Assembly (NCBI GenBank): GCA_945643635.1
Contig: CALZFC010000293.1
Location: 895,001 to 959,000 of the forward strand
Reading direction: 5' to 3'
Length of the DNA stretch: 64,000 nt
Source: Allodiplogaster sudhausi
Taxonomy: Eukaryota > Nematoda > Chromadorea > Rhabditida > Diplogasteridae
Each line of letters starts with the position of its first letter. The stretch's first letter is position 1. Below the pieces are notes generated by a model, which did no database searches, was not told the origin of the DNA, and was given only the letters and a program-made list of their open reading frames with translations. The position numbers and the translations under genes were made by a program. Of the stretch, positions 25,250 through 38,550 are shown in pieces.

Positions 25250-27516
25250 AGCCTTCTCCATCCCGTCAGCCTGGCAATGCCACCCTGACCATATGAAGTG
25301 CACTGCGTCCGCGCCTTGCAGAGTAACGAGAGAGCGAGAGATACGCGAGGAGAAGAGAAGCAGACACAGAAGAAAGCAGAGGGGGAGAGAATGAGTGAGA
25401 AAGCAAAGCGAGGCTCATTCTCCAGTTGAGTAGCCACCGCCCGCAAGAACACCATGTTGTTATCCACTTCTCTCTCTCCCTTTCTCTCTCTCTCTCACTT
25501 TCTCTCTCTCTCTTTCTCTCTTTCTCTCACTCTCTTTCTCTCTCTCTCTCTTTCTCTCTCTCTCTCGTTCTCTCTCTCTCTCTCTTTTCCTGTTTCGCTC
25601 CTTCTCTCGTAGAGCACATCCTCATTGAGCCTCCCTCGCCCAGACTGAAAGAGGGCAGCGTTCCAGAGAGCTACTACTAGTACAGACAATGTACGCTCGA
25701 AGGACAAAGCGCAACAAAGCGAAAGAGAGATGGAAAGAGAAAGAGAGAAAGAGAGAGAGAGAACATTGCCTCAGGCAGATACATGTATGTACATACGTAC
25801 ATACATACAGACAACAATACAGATGACGTCGTATGACTTAATCAGGATTTCCTGTCCTTTTGGAAACAGCGAAAATAACCGCTCGTATAATAATGCCATA
25901 GGATAACAACATTCTTTGATGTATTTTATTCATTCCAGATTAACCAATAATCCTGCAAAGTCTCCAAAGGAGGATGCCAGCCAACCTCTCTTTCATCAGC
26001 GACTTCAGCCGCACCGTACGCTGCCAGCAATAACAGAAGGATACCGCAGAAGGCAGGCCAAGAATTCATTCCTAGAGAAAGACGGCGAGAGCTACGACGG
26101 AGACATCAATTGTTACCCGCTCTACTCATCGTTGCCGTGTTCTTGATGGGTTGCAAAACGCCAGCCTAGCGGGCTGAAAGAAGCCAGATTTCATAGGGCG
26201 AGACTATGTCATTGAGAATGTCATCGTATCCGCTTGGCGCCATTTCCAATTAATTTTTATAATTTTTACAATCCAAATAAGCAGTCGGAGAGCACAGCTA
26301 AAAAGGCTTGAAATAGCAGATGCAAAAGAGCTAAAATGATGGAGAAAACAAGCAAAAAGTCATCAGAAATCATAATAATGCTGAATAAAGAAGGACATGA
26401 AACAAAAGGAGGAGATGTAATGTAAGAACACGAAGCGGCAGAGAAAAAAGGAGAACACGAGCGGGTTGCGTAGAAAGTGCGAAAGCGCTGACCAAAAAGG
26501 GCCTTTTGTTCTTACTACTGCGCACTCAATCATGGCGAGAAGACCTTCGTCTGGGCACCGCTAGTACCACCATAGCCCTAATTGCATGGCCAGCCGCCAC
26601 CTTTTTGGTACAATTACTTAGATTGAAAATTGAGATCATTACGTGGATAAAAAAATAATCAAGTTGAATCAAATTATAATGAGATGTGCAAAGCAGTTCT
26701 AACAACATAAGTTCAGTATAAAAAGATATCTCTCACGGGTGTATAAAAAGACAAATTAGTAGTTGACAACTAAAAGGAACAAATTAAGTAAAGACACACT
26801 TGGTAACTCTTTTATTTTGACTAATTCCTTGCACTTTCAACGCGCTATAAATCTCGTTGGCAGTAACAACTAAAGGGGCTCTTTCTGCCACCTGCCATAT
26901 GTGGACATGGAGGAACATTCATCTGGCTGAGGCAATAGATATTGAGGGAAAGGGAGACAAGGAAGAGATAGAGGGTAAAAGTGAGAGAGAGACAGAGAGA
27001 GAGACAGAAAGAGGGAGAGAGAAGGAAAAGATGGCAAATGAAAACGAATCATAAGGTGGCAGAGATCCATGGCAGAATTGTATAAGACAAGCCGGGAACA
27101 TGCTTGCTCTGGTCGAAGTGGGCAAACAGAGACCAGATGGATGGCAGATATGAAACAAGAAGAAGGACGAGTGGGAGAGAGAGAGAGGGAGAGAGAGAGA
27201 GAGGGAGAGAGAGAGGGGGAGAGAGAGGGAGAGAGGAAGAGAGAAAGAGGGAGAGGAAGAGTTAGAGCGGAGAGAGAGGGAGAGAAAGAGAGAGAGAGGA
27301 AACCGAGAGATATGTATATATCATGCAATGGACATGCTTTGTACTTGCAAGCATCTATTCTTGGCCCTACAAAAAATTCAGCTTATCGCAGAATAGAAAA
27401 AAAATCAAATAAATACACGATAATAACAAAAAGATTAAAAACAATGCATTCAATGAATAGGTGGGACTTGATCGTGTGAATGACTACAACGATACTCCAC
27501 ATATCTCCGAGCAGCC

Positions 27517-27517
<1 letters not shown>

Positions 27518-27555
<38 letters not shown>

Positions 27556-27586
27556 ATCTCTTTCTCTCTTTATCTCTCTCTCTTTA

Positions 27587-27621
<35 letters not shown>

Positions 27622-27643
27622 TTCTCTCTCTCGCTCTCTGCCG
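27518..27643. repeat. (CT)n microsatellite tract
   Basis: Long CT array with occasional CTTT interruptions. It creates spurious frames on both strands. Confidence 0.9.
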
Positions 27644-28083
27644 GGCGTGTCCAGCGAGTGCTAGAGCGTGTTCGCCAAATGCAGGAGCGCGCGTGCCAAG
27701 TGGGCGGAGCTTCTTCCGTGCCAGAAGGGGAGGGGTGTCTCCCGGCTAACATCGGAAGGTAACGACATAACTGCCGTACGGAAGGGATGAATGATACCAT
27801 GTCTCTTAGACTCCAATCGACAAGAAAATTCAATAGATTTCGATTTCGATTGATTTCCGTGGCCCTTTCCAAGAATTATAGTCTTGTCGTCATTTCATGT
27901 ACAATTGATTGAGTGAAATATCCTGCAACAAAATTTACTGATGTGAAAAACGAAAAAAAAAAATGTCTTCCCTAGTGTCTCGTCCTATGATTTTCACATC
28001 ACTCCCAGAAAATTAAATAGCAGAGAAAGAAAAAGGAAGAGGGAGACAAACAGGCAGAGAGAGAGCTCTCTTTTCGGCATAGG

Positions 28084-28126
<43 letters not shown>

Positions 28127-28487
28127 AAGGCAGGTAGAAAGAGATCACTTTTCAACAGGATTCATTTTTTTTTTGTTCGAAATTCGTTCAATCTCACTAA
28201 TAAATATATATTTAAACAAAAACACACGAGGGATTAAGTAAGAAAAGTGTCATCATTAGAAACTTGGGAGAGAGAATTTATTTAATTCCTTTGAATCAAT
28301 AAAAAATAATCATTAGTTATTTTTAAAGATATGCTGGCTGGCACATGCATGAATGCGCGACATCTAGAAGACATGTTTCAAAGAACTGAGAAAAAATTTC
28401 CCTACAATTAATAATCGAAAGAATATATAAAAAAGTACGATATAGAGGAAAAAGAGAGGAGTTCAAGGAAGAACATGAGACAACTGC

Positions 28488-28530
<43 letters not shown>

Positions 28531-30270
28531 CCTCTCCCATGTCTATCTTTCCACGTTCGCACACAGTACGTTAGTGGTTTAGGACGACTATCATGGTGGA
28601 GCAAAGCATTTTTATTATTTTATTTAAGATTTATTTATTATTTATTCATATATCAAATAATAATGTTACAACATATAGAGTGAATCTGGCAAATAAGTTA
28701 AGGCAGGTGAAAAGAAAGAAGAAAGAAACACTTGATAAGAAAATAATATGTATCGTTGCAAGTGCGTAAATTATAAAAGAAGGAAAGGGGAGGAAATGGG
28801 TAAGAGATTCACAGTAAATAGGAGGAAAATGCAATTTATAATTTATTCAGATCAAGATTAGTTAGCTTTTGTAGATAAAATTTCTAACGGATAAATTAAA
28901 CTATTTTATTTCACTTCATTTTGTAGAGTTGATAAAAAAATCTAGATTTTTTATATAAGACAATTAAGCATATTTTGCTCTCGGTTTTAGCAATCTGCAT
29001 CGAGGAATTCCGTCTGTAGTGCGATGGCTACAGAAGAAGAAAATGCCAGCTTAAGTTTCAAGCAATATTATCTTGAGTCAAATTAAGATAAACTGTCTTA
29101 CCATTAATCAGCTGTCGTGACCTTTCAAGACAATCTTTTTTATGTGAAGGCTAAATTGAATGTTTATTTTGGAATTAATTTTCTTTGCGGTTACCCGCGT
29201 TGTACCATTTACTCTTGACTATCAAAGTGTTACTTCTTATCATCATATTTGACAATATGTATATGTAAGTTCAGATGTATGAATTGTAATGTTGATGATT
29301 TTATGAGAGAATACTTCCGCGTTTCAGGAATTCGGTGTGTATAAATAGCACTAATCACTTTGTGTATATAAAATTTTTTTAAATTATGATTTATTTAAAA
29401 AATCTTTATTGTTATTTGCGCAAAAAGTAAACAAAACAAGAAGATGATTAATCAAAACACGTGGTCTATACATAGGTAGAGCTGTCACACATTGATAATA
29501 CGAACCAGTTAAACACTCTCGTGAGAGTTCACGTGGAAGAGAATTCTGAAGATGAGAGAAAGATGCCACGACATGTAACTGAAGAGCGAGAGAGAGAGAG
29601 ATTGATAGAGATGGAGAGAGAGAGAGAGAGATTGATAGAGATGGAGAGAGGGAGAGAGCAATGGCAGAAGCGGAGAGACGAAGAGAGAGAGATATAGAAA
29701 GCAGGCAGAGTGTAACGCAAATCCCACCCAAAGTCGCCCGTTGGCGATCTGAGATTCTTTCCACCTAATCTCTCTTTCTCTGTCTCCCTCTCTTCTCTCT
29801 TCTTTGTCTCTTTCTCTCCCAGTCCTCATCTCTAGCTCTCCTCAACTCGTGCAGTCCGTCAGTTTGTGTGATCAATCAATGCCACTGAACTCGGCTACTT
29901 CATGTAAATGTTAAATTTGCAATTTATTTTATACATATGCTTGTTTCCACTGTCTTTTTTATTTGTCCTGTTGTAAGCTCGATGCTATCATTTTCTCATT
30001 TCTAGCACTTGTACATTTGGGTGAGTCAAATCCAAAGGAATCAAAATAATAGATGTTTTTTATTTATCTTTGAGTAAAAGCCCAGTTATTTCCAATTCCT
30101 CTAGATTTACAATACCTATTTCTTTTTATAATTATTCCTTCGGGTGACCATCACGAATGTAAATACCTCGGAATTTTTTTTCTATGGCTTTGTGAAGACT
30201 CGTGTAATTACATCGCCATAATATCTTGATAACTTAAATAATAAAACACAAAAAGTAAAACAAAACTATA

Positions 30271-30345
30271 ACCACCCATGGGAGTCAAGCCATCGTTCAC
30301 CTGCTTCGCCGTCCTCACTCCTACCGACTGCGCCATGGGTTGGCG
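30271..30345 (-). repeat. tRNA-like segment (SINE-like)
   Basis: Read on the minus strand it carries TGGCGCAGTCGG, an exact fit to the RNA polymerase III A-box consensus. A weaker B box, GGCTTGACTCC, follows about 36 bases later. The two ends (ACCCATGG and CCATGGGT) can pair. This fits a degenerate tRNA-derived element. I do not call it a functional tRNA. Confidence 0.4.
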
Positions 30346-31115
30346 GGTCTTGCAGTGGCTATTTCACGCATTTGGGGACTTCTAGATTTCTATTAACTGT
30401 TAGTGATTCGGACAATGAACTTCTCTAGGTGAGGTACCAATTTAGGAACAATTCATATAGAGGAATACTGAGAAGTTGGAATGGAGGTAACTGCCTGCAA
30501 AGTAGTTAGAAAACTAGACAGTGAGAGAGGGTGAATTAAATGATCGGGTGGAAATCACGGTTGAACTGGAGATGTACACCCTTTCAAGTATCTACATTTT
30601 TATCAGTCATTTGCTCTCCTCTCTGTACCCTTCATGGAATATCCTTTTAATGTTTATAACATAATTTTTCCTCCTTTCTTCGAAAATCATGTTCCTTCTC
30701 CTTCCATCTCCGTTGCTTTCTTTCTTTTTTCAATAGTTTTGCTTCTCTCCCTTTCGTGGGCTATTTTGTTATATCGCTTGCATTAATTTCGACATTACTA
30801 ATTTAACTGGCTTCGCTGGCCATTCTCTTTAAAACACCTTGTGCGATATTAAAAAAAAGTATATTTGAGAAATCGAAACAAGAGAGTGAATATTCGATGG
30901 GAGAGTAAATGCAGAACGAGGGGAGAGGCTTCTTACTCTTTTCGTGCCTCAACGCCACGCACTAAGCCCTCATGGCTCTGCCACTTTGAACGAGCAGTGT
31001 AGAAGCATATTCAGGAAGAGAGAGGGAGAATGAATGAGAGAGGGAGGGAGAGAGAGCAATAAGATGGCAAGAGGCAGAGAGAAACGAAGAGAGAGAGAGA
31101 CACAGAGAGAAACAA

Positions 31116-31164
<49 letters not shown>

Positions 31165-31480
31165 AATGAGAGATGGAAAAGCGTCGAGGACCGGGCCGGC
31201 CTCTCTCTTTTGTCGCTCCTCCGATCGACTGCCTCCTCGAGAAGCATCACCAGGAAGGAGCACTCGAATGATTCTTCTCTTCTCTTTTCTCTTTCTTTCC
31301 CTTTTAATGTCTTCGTTACGTTCTTCATTCTTCATTGCGAGATATATACTTTTAATTCAGAACGTGAACCTTCACGCGCATTTATGACAACGCTGTTTCG
31401 ACTGACTTCTTACAAATTTCAATTGTGTGCATCTTTTTAAAATGATTTCGTGTACTTTCTTAATAGACACCTTACAGGAT

Positions 31481-34400
31481 ATGCTTTCCTTGCTGCTCTT
31501 GCCGTTATTGCTATTTCTGGACAGAGGTCAGTTTGAAAAATTAATTTTCATCCTTTTGAGAATGCATTGTTTTTTTTAAATAAACTGGTAAAAATGTAAG
31601 AAAAAATGTTTATTTTTTTATATTCTAAGATATGTATATTTATTCTCGATTGCAGGGAGCTGCTCTGACGACGAAGAACGCCTAATGGTGGATGTCTTCC
31701 GTGGCTATAACTCGCTCATTCAACCGGTTCGGTCAGCCATTCTAATTATTATTTTTTTTCTTTCTAGCGATCGTTTCCTCGATTATTTTTTTTAAATATT
31801 CTTTCTTTATCATTTTGCAGTTTTAATATGTGGACCCATCATCATGTTCAGCAGAGGAATAATTTATAATTGTTTGTCTGAATACATATTTATGCCTAAT
31901 GATATCACTTTCCACACTTTAGCAACCTCAGCGAGACTCCTATCACCGTCAAGATTGCGTTGCAGCTCGTGTTGCTAATTAATGTGGTTGGTAATTTTAA
32001 TTTCACATTAATTGTTTGATATCTTCCGCGAAGAAATGCGTTAAATATTACTGGTTTAGCAGTAATATTTCATATACTTGCGCACACATGAAATTCTTAC
32101 TCTCTTTTACTTTGTACAAATACGAATGTTGATGATTACAGGACGAGAAGGATCAAGTGATGCACACGAATGTTTGGTTGACTCTGGTTCGTGAATTAAC
32201 TCTTCCAAAGTATTTTCGATTGATTAAGAGAGCCTCTCCGTATGCCTCCAGTAGGGCCAGCCCCAGATCCAGATGTTGGATTTCGAGAGCGAAAACTTTG
32301 TCGGACATGACACTGGGCCCCAGTAACAAGATTAAATGACAAAATTTTTTTTTCAAAAAATATACATGCGTGAACAGTTAAAAGTATGGATGACATGTGA
32401 TTTGATGTATCTCGCTTCAAAATCAACATTTTTCCATTTACTTTTTTTTATTGGCATCCCGGTTGAATTCTAATCAAAAACTCTATTGATGTATTTGGTC
32501 AAATATTTTATTCTCATGTCGAAAAATTATTTTAAATATTTCAATTTCACCGTTGAATACCTTATACTCATTTAGTCCTGGGTTTTATATCTCAAAATGT
32601 AGAGCATTAAAAACTGTATAACATATATTCTTTTCGTTTAGTGTGTCCTACCCTAAAGGGGTTACAAATAGGCTCAAATTGGGGCAACTCGGATATGTTG
32701 GATTCAAGGAATGCGTGAAAACGAAGTTAAATTCTTATTATGACATAAAATAAACTACTTCATACGATTCAGCACGTTTTTCTTATCATAAAAGCTTTCC
32801 AACAAAATTTCATTAAAACATTTTTCTATGAAAAAAATGCATTTTTCGATTTTTCTGCCATAGTCAGAAAATGACCTAAAACTATTCGAATCGCTGTATT
32901 TTCAATGTTTTCAGCGAAAACAGAATGTGGATAGTACTGAACAATACGCGACAAAATTCTCTACAACATACATCATTTATATCCGAGTACAAGGTCCCTA
33001 CGAATGGCAGTATTGATTTTCCTATGGCCGTCGCGCCAAAACTGACAGATCCTCGTTTTGCAAGTTTTGTGCAATCTACATGATTCCTACTTATACTATA
33101 CATCATTCTTCTCCACGAAGCACACTAAGGTCAGAATCGATGTTTGTTTTGCAGATTTCACGTGGTAAAAGCTCGCAAAAGGGTTTGCACGCGCGCGGCT
33201 TCGAACCTGCGACCCATGACATTCGACGTGCACAACCAATGGACCAAAATTCCATACAAAATTCATTTCTGGAAAATGCCAAAACCAATCTTAAAGAATG
33301 ACCTATCAATCGATAGCTATTTTGGCGATCTATCGAAATAAATATATCCGTCAAAAAGTGTAAATTGACGGCAAGGCCAAATAAGCGGTCAACAAATTCG
33401 AACCAAAAAAAGTAGATCAAACAAGCTATTCATCATAAAGTGATGTATGGGAAAGTTGTTTGTCTGAGCGATAGCTATAGAATGGCATATAACATGTGGT
33501 GATATGTTCAATCAGCGAGATTAAACGGCTGCGGAAATGGCTTCCAAGAAAATTGACTTTTCAAAGATCGGGAACTTTTCCGGTAATCCATCTGAACAGA
33601 AAATAGTGGGTGATAGAACATGTCCTGTACATTAATACCAGTGCCGGAAAAGTTCCCTATGGATCTTTGAAAAGTCAATTTTCTTGGAAGCCATTTCCGC
33701 AGCCGTTTAATCTCGCTGATTGAACATATCACCACATGTTATATGCCATTCTATAGCTATCGCTCAGACGAACAACTTTCCCATACATCACTTTATGATG
33801 AATAGCTTGTTTGATCTACTTTTTTTGGTTCGAATTTGTTGACCGCTTATTTGGCCTTGCCGTCAATTTACACTTTTTGACGGATATATTTATTTCGATA
33901 GAGCGCCAAAATAGCTATCGATTGATAGGTCATTCTTTAAGATTGGTTTTGGCATTTTCCAGAAATGAATTTTGTATGGAATTTTGGTCCATTGGTTGTG
34001 CACGTCGAATGTCATGGGTCGCAGGTTCGAAGCCGCGCGCGTGCAAACCCTTTTGCGAGCTTTTACCACGTGAAATCTGCAAAACAAACATCGATTCTGA
34101 CCTTAGTGTGCTTCGTGGAGAAGAATGATGTATAGTATAAGTAGGAATCATGTAGATTGCACAAAACTTGCAAAACGAGGATCTGTCAGTTTTGGCGCGA
34201 CGGCCATAGGAAAATCAATACTGCCATTCGTAGGGACCTTGTACTCGGATATAAATGATGTATGTTGTAGAGAATTTTGTCGCGTATTGTTCAGTACTAT
34301 CCGCATTCTGTTTTCGCTGAAAACATTGAAAATACAGCGATTCGAATAGTTTTAGGTCATTTTCTGACTATGGCAGAAAAATCGAAAAATGCATTTTTTT

Positions 34401-35323
34401 CATAGAAAAATGTTTTAATGAAATTTTGTTGGAAAGCTTTTATGATAAGAAAAACGTGCTGAATCGTATGAAGTAGTTTATTTTATGTCATAATAAGAAT
34501 TTAACTTCGTTTTCACGCATTCCTTGAATCCAACATATCCGAGTTGCCCCAATTTGAGCCTATTTGTAACCCCTTTAGGGTAGGACACACTAAACGAAAA
34601 GAATATATGTTATACAGTTTTTAATGCTCTACATTTTGAGATATAAAACCCAGGACTAAATGAGTATAAGGTATTCAACGGTGAAATTGAAATATTTAAA
34701 ATAATTTTTCGACATGAGAATAAAATATTTGACCAAATACATCAATAGAGTTTTTGATTAGAATTCAACCGGGATGCCAATAAAAAAAAGTAAATGGAAA
34801 AATGTTGATGTTAAAGAAAGTTATGGCGATGTACACTTTTTCCTTACTTTTGCTTACCCAGACAAGAAAAAAATTTTTATACCAAAATTGATCTACTAAT
34901 CTTCTTTACAATGCATATGTGAACCCCTAATTAAATTTTGCATAACTGAATCAGAAAATTTTGCGCCGGGGCAGGCCTCCATTGAGGGCTGCTTGATCAT
35001 TACAGAGAGGCTCTCTTAACTATTTACGCATACGTATCAGCTTATTCATTTTGACCCTTCTCTTCATACAACATCCTGTAGAAATGGCATGACTTCCAAA
35101 TGCGTTGGAACCCCGTGAACTACGGTGAGATTCGCCAGATTCGCGTGTCGCCCGACAAGGTCTGGCTGCCCGACATCGTCCTCTTCAACAAGTCAGACTA
35201 TGGACACCTCTTAATTCCTTCTTTCTTTACCCCACCCGGGGCTACTATAATGATGGAGCTTCAATGAGCATGAATCTTTTTAAATGTTTCTGACTAATGT
35301 AGTAACATCGCTCTGAATCACGT

Positions 35324-35408
<85 letters not shown>

Positions 35409-36614
35409 TTGTATTAGGCAAAAAGGCGCGAATTGAAGAATGAGTTTTTGCCATCTGTTAATGTATGTACCTTACTGTTTGCGTTTCTCGTCTTAAATGT
35501 TAGTATTGTCTTGATGATTTCCGGTTACTTCATGTTACTCCATTGCAATTTACATAAATTATGTCCTCAGCGCCGATGGCAACTACGAGGTGTCCTTCAT
35601 GTGCAACGTGGTCATCAACAACCTCGGCGACATGCTGTGGGTGCCGCCGGCCATCTACAAGAGCTCGTGCATCATTGGCAAGTCACGTCTTTCAGTTTCT
35701 TTATTTCCAAGAAAAATAAAAAATTTTTAAAATTGTATGAAACGGAGTAAATTATTTAAAATATATCGTTAAGACGTCGAGTTCTTCCCTTTCGACGAGC
35801 AGACTTGCCATCTCATCTTTGGCTCGTGGACGGTGAGCGACTTTTGATATGACACTCACTATCATTCCACTTTACGTACTGATCCCTCAATCTCTCTTTC
35901 ACTCTCTCCCCCTCTCTCTCTTTCTCTCTCTCTCTCAATCTCTCTCTCTCTCTCTGTCTTTCTCCCTCCCTCTCTCGCCCTCCCTCTCTCTCTCTATCTC
36001 TCCATCTTTCCCCTCTCTCTTTCTCTCTCTCGCTCTCTCTCTCTCTTCATCCCCTTGCAGTACAACGAGCAAGAGATCACGCTGGAGTTCGAGCAGGCCG
36101 AGTGGGTGGACCTTTCCGAGTACGCGCCCTCCTCCATCTGGGATGTCATCGATGCGCCCGCTTCGCTCGTCAACAAGCGGAGTCGCATCGAGTTCCAAGT
36201 GCGCATTCGGTGAGTAAATCTTATCTTTCTCTCCCCTCTCCTACCTCTTTCTCTTCCTCTTACTCTCTTTCTCTCTCTCTCTCCCTCTCCCAGTCTCTCT
36301 CCTCTCTCTCTCTCTCTCTCTCGCTCTTTCGTGCCTTCCCCATCCAATTCTCTCTCTCTCCTCTCCAGCCGCAAAACTCTCTTCTACACCGTTGTCCTCA
36401 TCATTCCGACAGTCTTGATGGCTCTGCTCAGCATGGCCGTCTTCTTCCTGCCAACCGACTCGGGTAGGGCAATAAATATCTCGTCATAAACAATCTGGGT
36501 GCTCTTACCCTGAAGCGACGCCTGAAAACTGATTCTTTTTCTTTCAAGGAATCCAAAACTCAATCTTTAATTAACGCGTTTTCTCTCAGACAGGGGCAAG
36601 ACAGCATGAGATTT

Positions 36615-36646
<32 letters not shown>

Positions 36647-38172
36647 GCCGATTATGTACAATGGTGGTCAAAAATTGTTTACATTGATTACGGTTAAGCT
36701 TAGAGGACAATTAAACTCAACTACTCTCCAAATATCTTGATTCTAAAAGGCGAGAAGATGACGCTGACAATCTCTGTGCTCCTCTCCATTGTCGTCTTCC
36801 TTCTGCTCGTCTCCAAGATCCTTCCACCAACGTCCTCCACCATTCCACTCATGGCCAAGTTTGAATCTCTTTCTTCTTGTCATATCCTTTGTTAAATAGC
36901 TTCACACTAAACATGCACTAGAATTACAACAACAAAAACAATGAATTTGATGAGAAAATCTATGCTTTGCTACGCTGCTTTAAAGGAGCACGAAACTCTA
37001 CAGAACTCAATTAGACTTTACCTAACATCTCTGCAGTCTCGTCTCTCTGTATCACATGCAATCTCTCTCTTGGGTCAAGCAAAGGGCGGGAATTCAAAAG
37101 TGAGTTTTTTTTTGCCTACTCCATCAAAGATATCTGCTGCTGACGTTCGTGCTGAACGTGATCACAATCCTCGTGACCGTCATCATCATCAACGTCTACT
37201 TCCGCGGCCCGACCACTCATCGCATGCCGCACTGGGTGCGCGTCGCTTTTCTGCAGGCAAGGCAGCATTACATTTATCATCATTATATTATGTTGAACTT
37301 GTGTGATTGAAGACAGACATCATATTGTTGTGTGCAGATTATGCCCCGTCTCATGTGCATGCGACGGCCCAAGGCGAGCCACATTCGAGACTTGCACACG
37401 CCGAAGAAGGTTCAATCTATCCCTGAAGGGGGAGTCTACTCGAGATATGCTAAACCAACCGTTGTAAATTAGAATTACTTTGTAAATGTTAACTGAAATT
37501 TGCTATTCTTTAGGACACTGGCGTCACGGCGCTTCCTGGCCTCGGCAACTTTGCCTTCAACGCAGGAGGCCATCATCCATTCTGCCCGAGCGCAGAGGAG
37601 CATAAGTCAGTTTGCGGGCTGATAGATTGATAAACTATTATTTTTAACAGCGGTTATCAAAAAAAAACCAACATACAATGGCCTTTTCCTGACCTATCCA
37701 CGACCTCCTCTCTTGCAGAGGCCCGGTCGGCCGCTTGCACGCGCACCACCACCGCCGCGGTCAAGAGGACTCGTCGTCGCCGCCCCTCCGCGACCCGGCC
37801 ACCTCAATGTACTATCCACTCTCGCCTCAGGCACTCCAGGCCATCGATGCCATCGAGTACATCACGGACCATCTCAAGAAGGACGAAGAGTACAAGATGG
37901 TATCAGACAAGTATTCATTTATTCATTCTATTGAGAATATATAATATAATCCATTTTTCTGAGCAAAGAGTTTAAAACGGTTTGACGGCAGACCTATTTA
38001 TTTAGCTTTTTATTCTTTAAAAAAAAAATTTAAACAGTCATTGCATTGTAGTACCGGGACGACTGGAAATACGTTGCAATGATCATCGACCGATTGCTCT
38101 TGTATGTCTTCTTTGGCATTACGGCAGGGGGCACCGTCGGCATTCTACTCTCTGCGCCTTATGTCTTCCAGA

Positions 38173-38216
<44 letters not shown>

Positions 38217-38252
38217 GCTAGAAGGTGGCAGACGCAGAGAGTGGAGAGTTAG
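31481..38252 (+). CDS. Nicotinic acetylcholine receptor subunit, non-alpha, UNC-29/LEV-1-like
   Basis: Subunit of a pentameric cation channel gated by acetylcholine at nerve and muscle membranes. Exons: 31481-31526, 31656-31731, 31923-31986, 32142-32186, 35082-35191, 35571-35677, 35774-35832, 36061-36209, 36369-36463, 36750-36858, 37130-37256, 37338-37409, 37514-37605, 37719-37899 and 38052-38252, with all phases consistent and about 510 residues. It starts with a hydrophobic leader ([14 protein letters not shown]), then the ligand-binding domain with WLTLKWHDF and a 13-residue Cys-loop ([15 protein letters not shown]). Membrane segments follow: M1 after RIRRKTLFY, M2 ([17 protein letters not shown]), M3 ([16 protein letters not shown]) and M4 (near [16 protein letters not shown]). 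No adjacent Cys pair precedes M1, so it is a non-alpha subunit. Two introns use GC donors (35678 and 37257). After SAPYVFQ the frame runs through a GA repeat to a stop at 38250-38252. Splicing at 38173 (GTAAGA) is an alternative. The family is certain; the subtype is from memory of the nematode proteins. Confidence 0.92.
32422..34809. mobile_element. 2.4 kb near-perfect palindrome (foldback element) in an nAChR intron
   Basis: Two inverted arms of about 1.16 kb meet around a short spacer near 33585-33645. The outer ends are atcaacatttttcc and ggaaaaatgttgat. The arms are close to identical but not exact (for example tttgtctgag versus cgtctgag, and tgtggatag versus gcggatag), so this is not a simple assembly mirror. 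Each arm carries the same open frame of 105 codons (33420-33103 on minus, 33811-34128 on plus), of no recognised family, and a tRNA-like stretch. No transposase and no clear target duplication are seen. It lies between exons 32142-32186 and 35082-35191. Confidence 0.8.
33988..34045 (+). repeat. tRNA-like stretch inside the palindrome (mirrored at about 33187-33244)
   Basis: In this arm the sequence begins GGTCCATTGGTTGTGCACG and ends with a B-box-like GCAGGTTCGAAGCC about 40 bases later, so it resembles the D-to-T-arm part of a tRNA. The opposite arm carries the same stretch in inverse orientation. Degenerate, and not a working tRNA by eye. Confidence 0.4.
35331..35404. repeat. (CT)n microsatellite in an nAChR intron
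   Basis: Near-pure CT array in the intron between exons 35082-35191 and 35571-35677. Similar arrays fill the introns on both sides of the exon at 36061-36209. Confidence 0.9.
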
Positions 38253-38544
38253 AGCGAGAGACAGAAAATGCTGAGAGATTAGAAAGAGAGAGACTTTAAA
38301 AACATCGTTCAGCTGTCGACCAGCGAGCGGAGCTACTCCGTCTGATAGATTTGTACAAGGCAGGAGGACGGCAGAACTAAGAAAAAATTAACTTTATACT
38401 AACTTTTCGCGTTTGAGGCTTGTTATTACCGGGTATTAGAACAATTGCTCACTCAACAAAATGCTCATTGTTCAGTGGCATCGTGAAATGCTCTGATCTG
38501 TATTAGTTAGTTTAGTTTGAACTATTCAGAACACGACGAAACAA

Positions 38545-38550
38545 AATAAA
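38545..38550 (+). promoter_or_regulatory. Candidate polyadenylation signal for the nAChR gene
   Basis: AATAAA about 300 bases past the nAChR stop and before the convergent FAAH copy. On the opposite strand an AATAAA at 38815-38810 could serve the FAAH copy, whose stop is at 38974. Assigned by motif and position only. Confidence 0.35.

Larger units (their letters stand above)
24114..31480. other. Repeat-rich region between the divergent cadherin and nAChR genes
   Basis: About 7.4 kb without a supported gene. GA/CT tracts occur at about 24490-24560, 24750-24870, 25145-25250, 25470-25590, 26975-27030, 27175-27300, 27520-27640, 28090-28130, 28493-28528, 29588-29690 and 31015-31160. Small GC-richer unique islands, for example 24580-24760, 25255-25400 and 27640-27770, could hide 5' exons of the cadherin gene, whose most upstream recognised exon begins with an acceptor at 24114, but none shows a convincing signal peptide. 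Both promoters must lie here or further upstream, and I see no defined core promoter. Confidence 0.5.

Noticed and set aside
27570..27872. 100-codon minus-strand frame as a 5' cadherin exon
   Set aside because: No signal peptide or cadherin motif, and part of it is the CT repeat. No supported join to the exon at 24113.
33103..34128. Mirrored 105-codon frames in the palindrome as real genes
   Set aside because: No recognisable domain, no splice or promoter context, and duplicated only because the arms are inverted copies. Kept as a note within the element.
32422..34809. Palindrome as a pure assembly artefact
   Set aside because: The arms differ at several bases and are joined by unique spacer, which argues for a real element, though long reads are still the decisive test.
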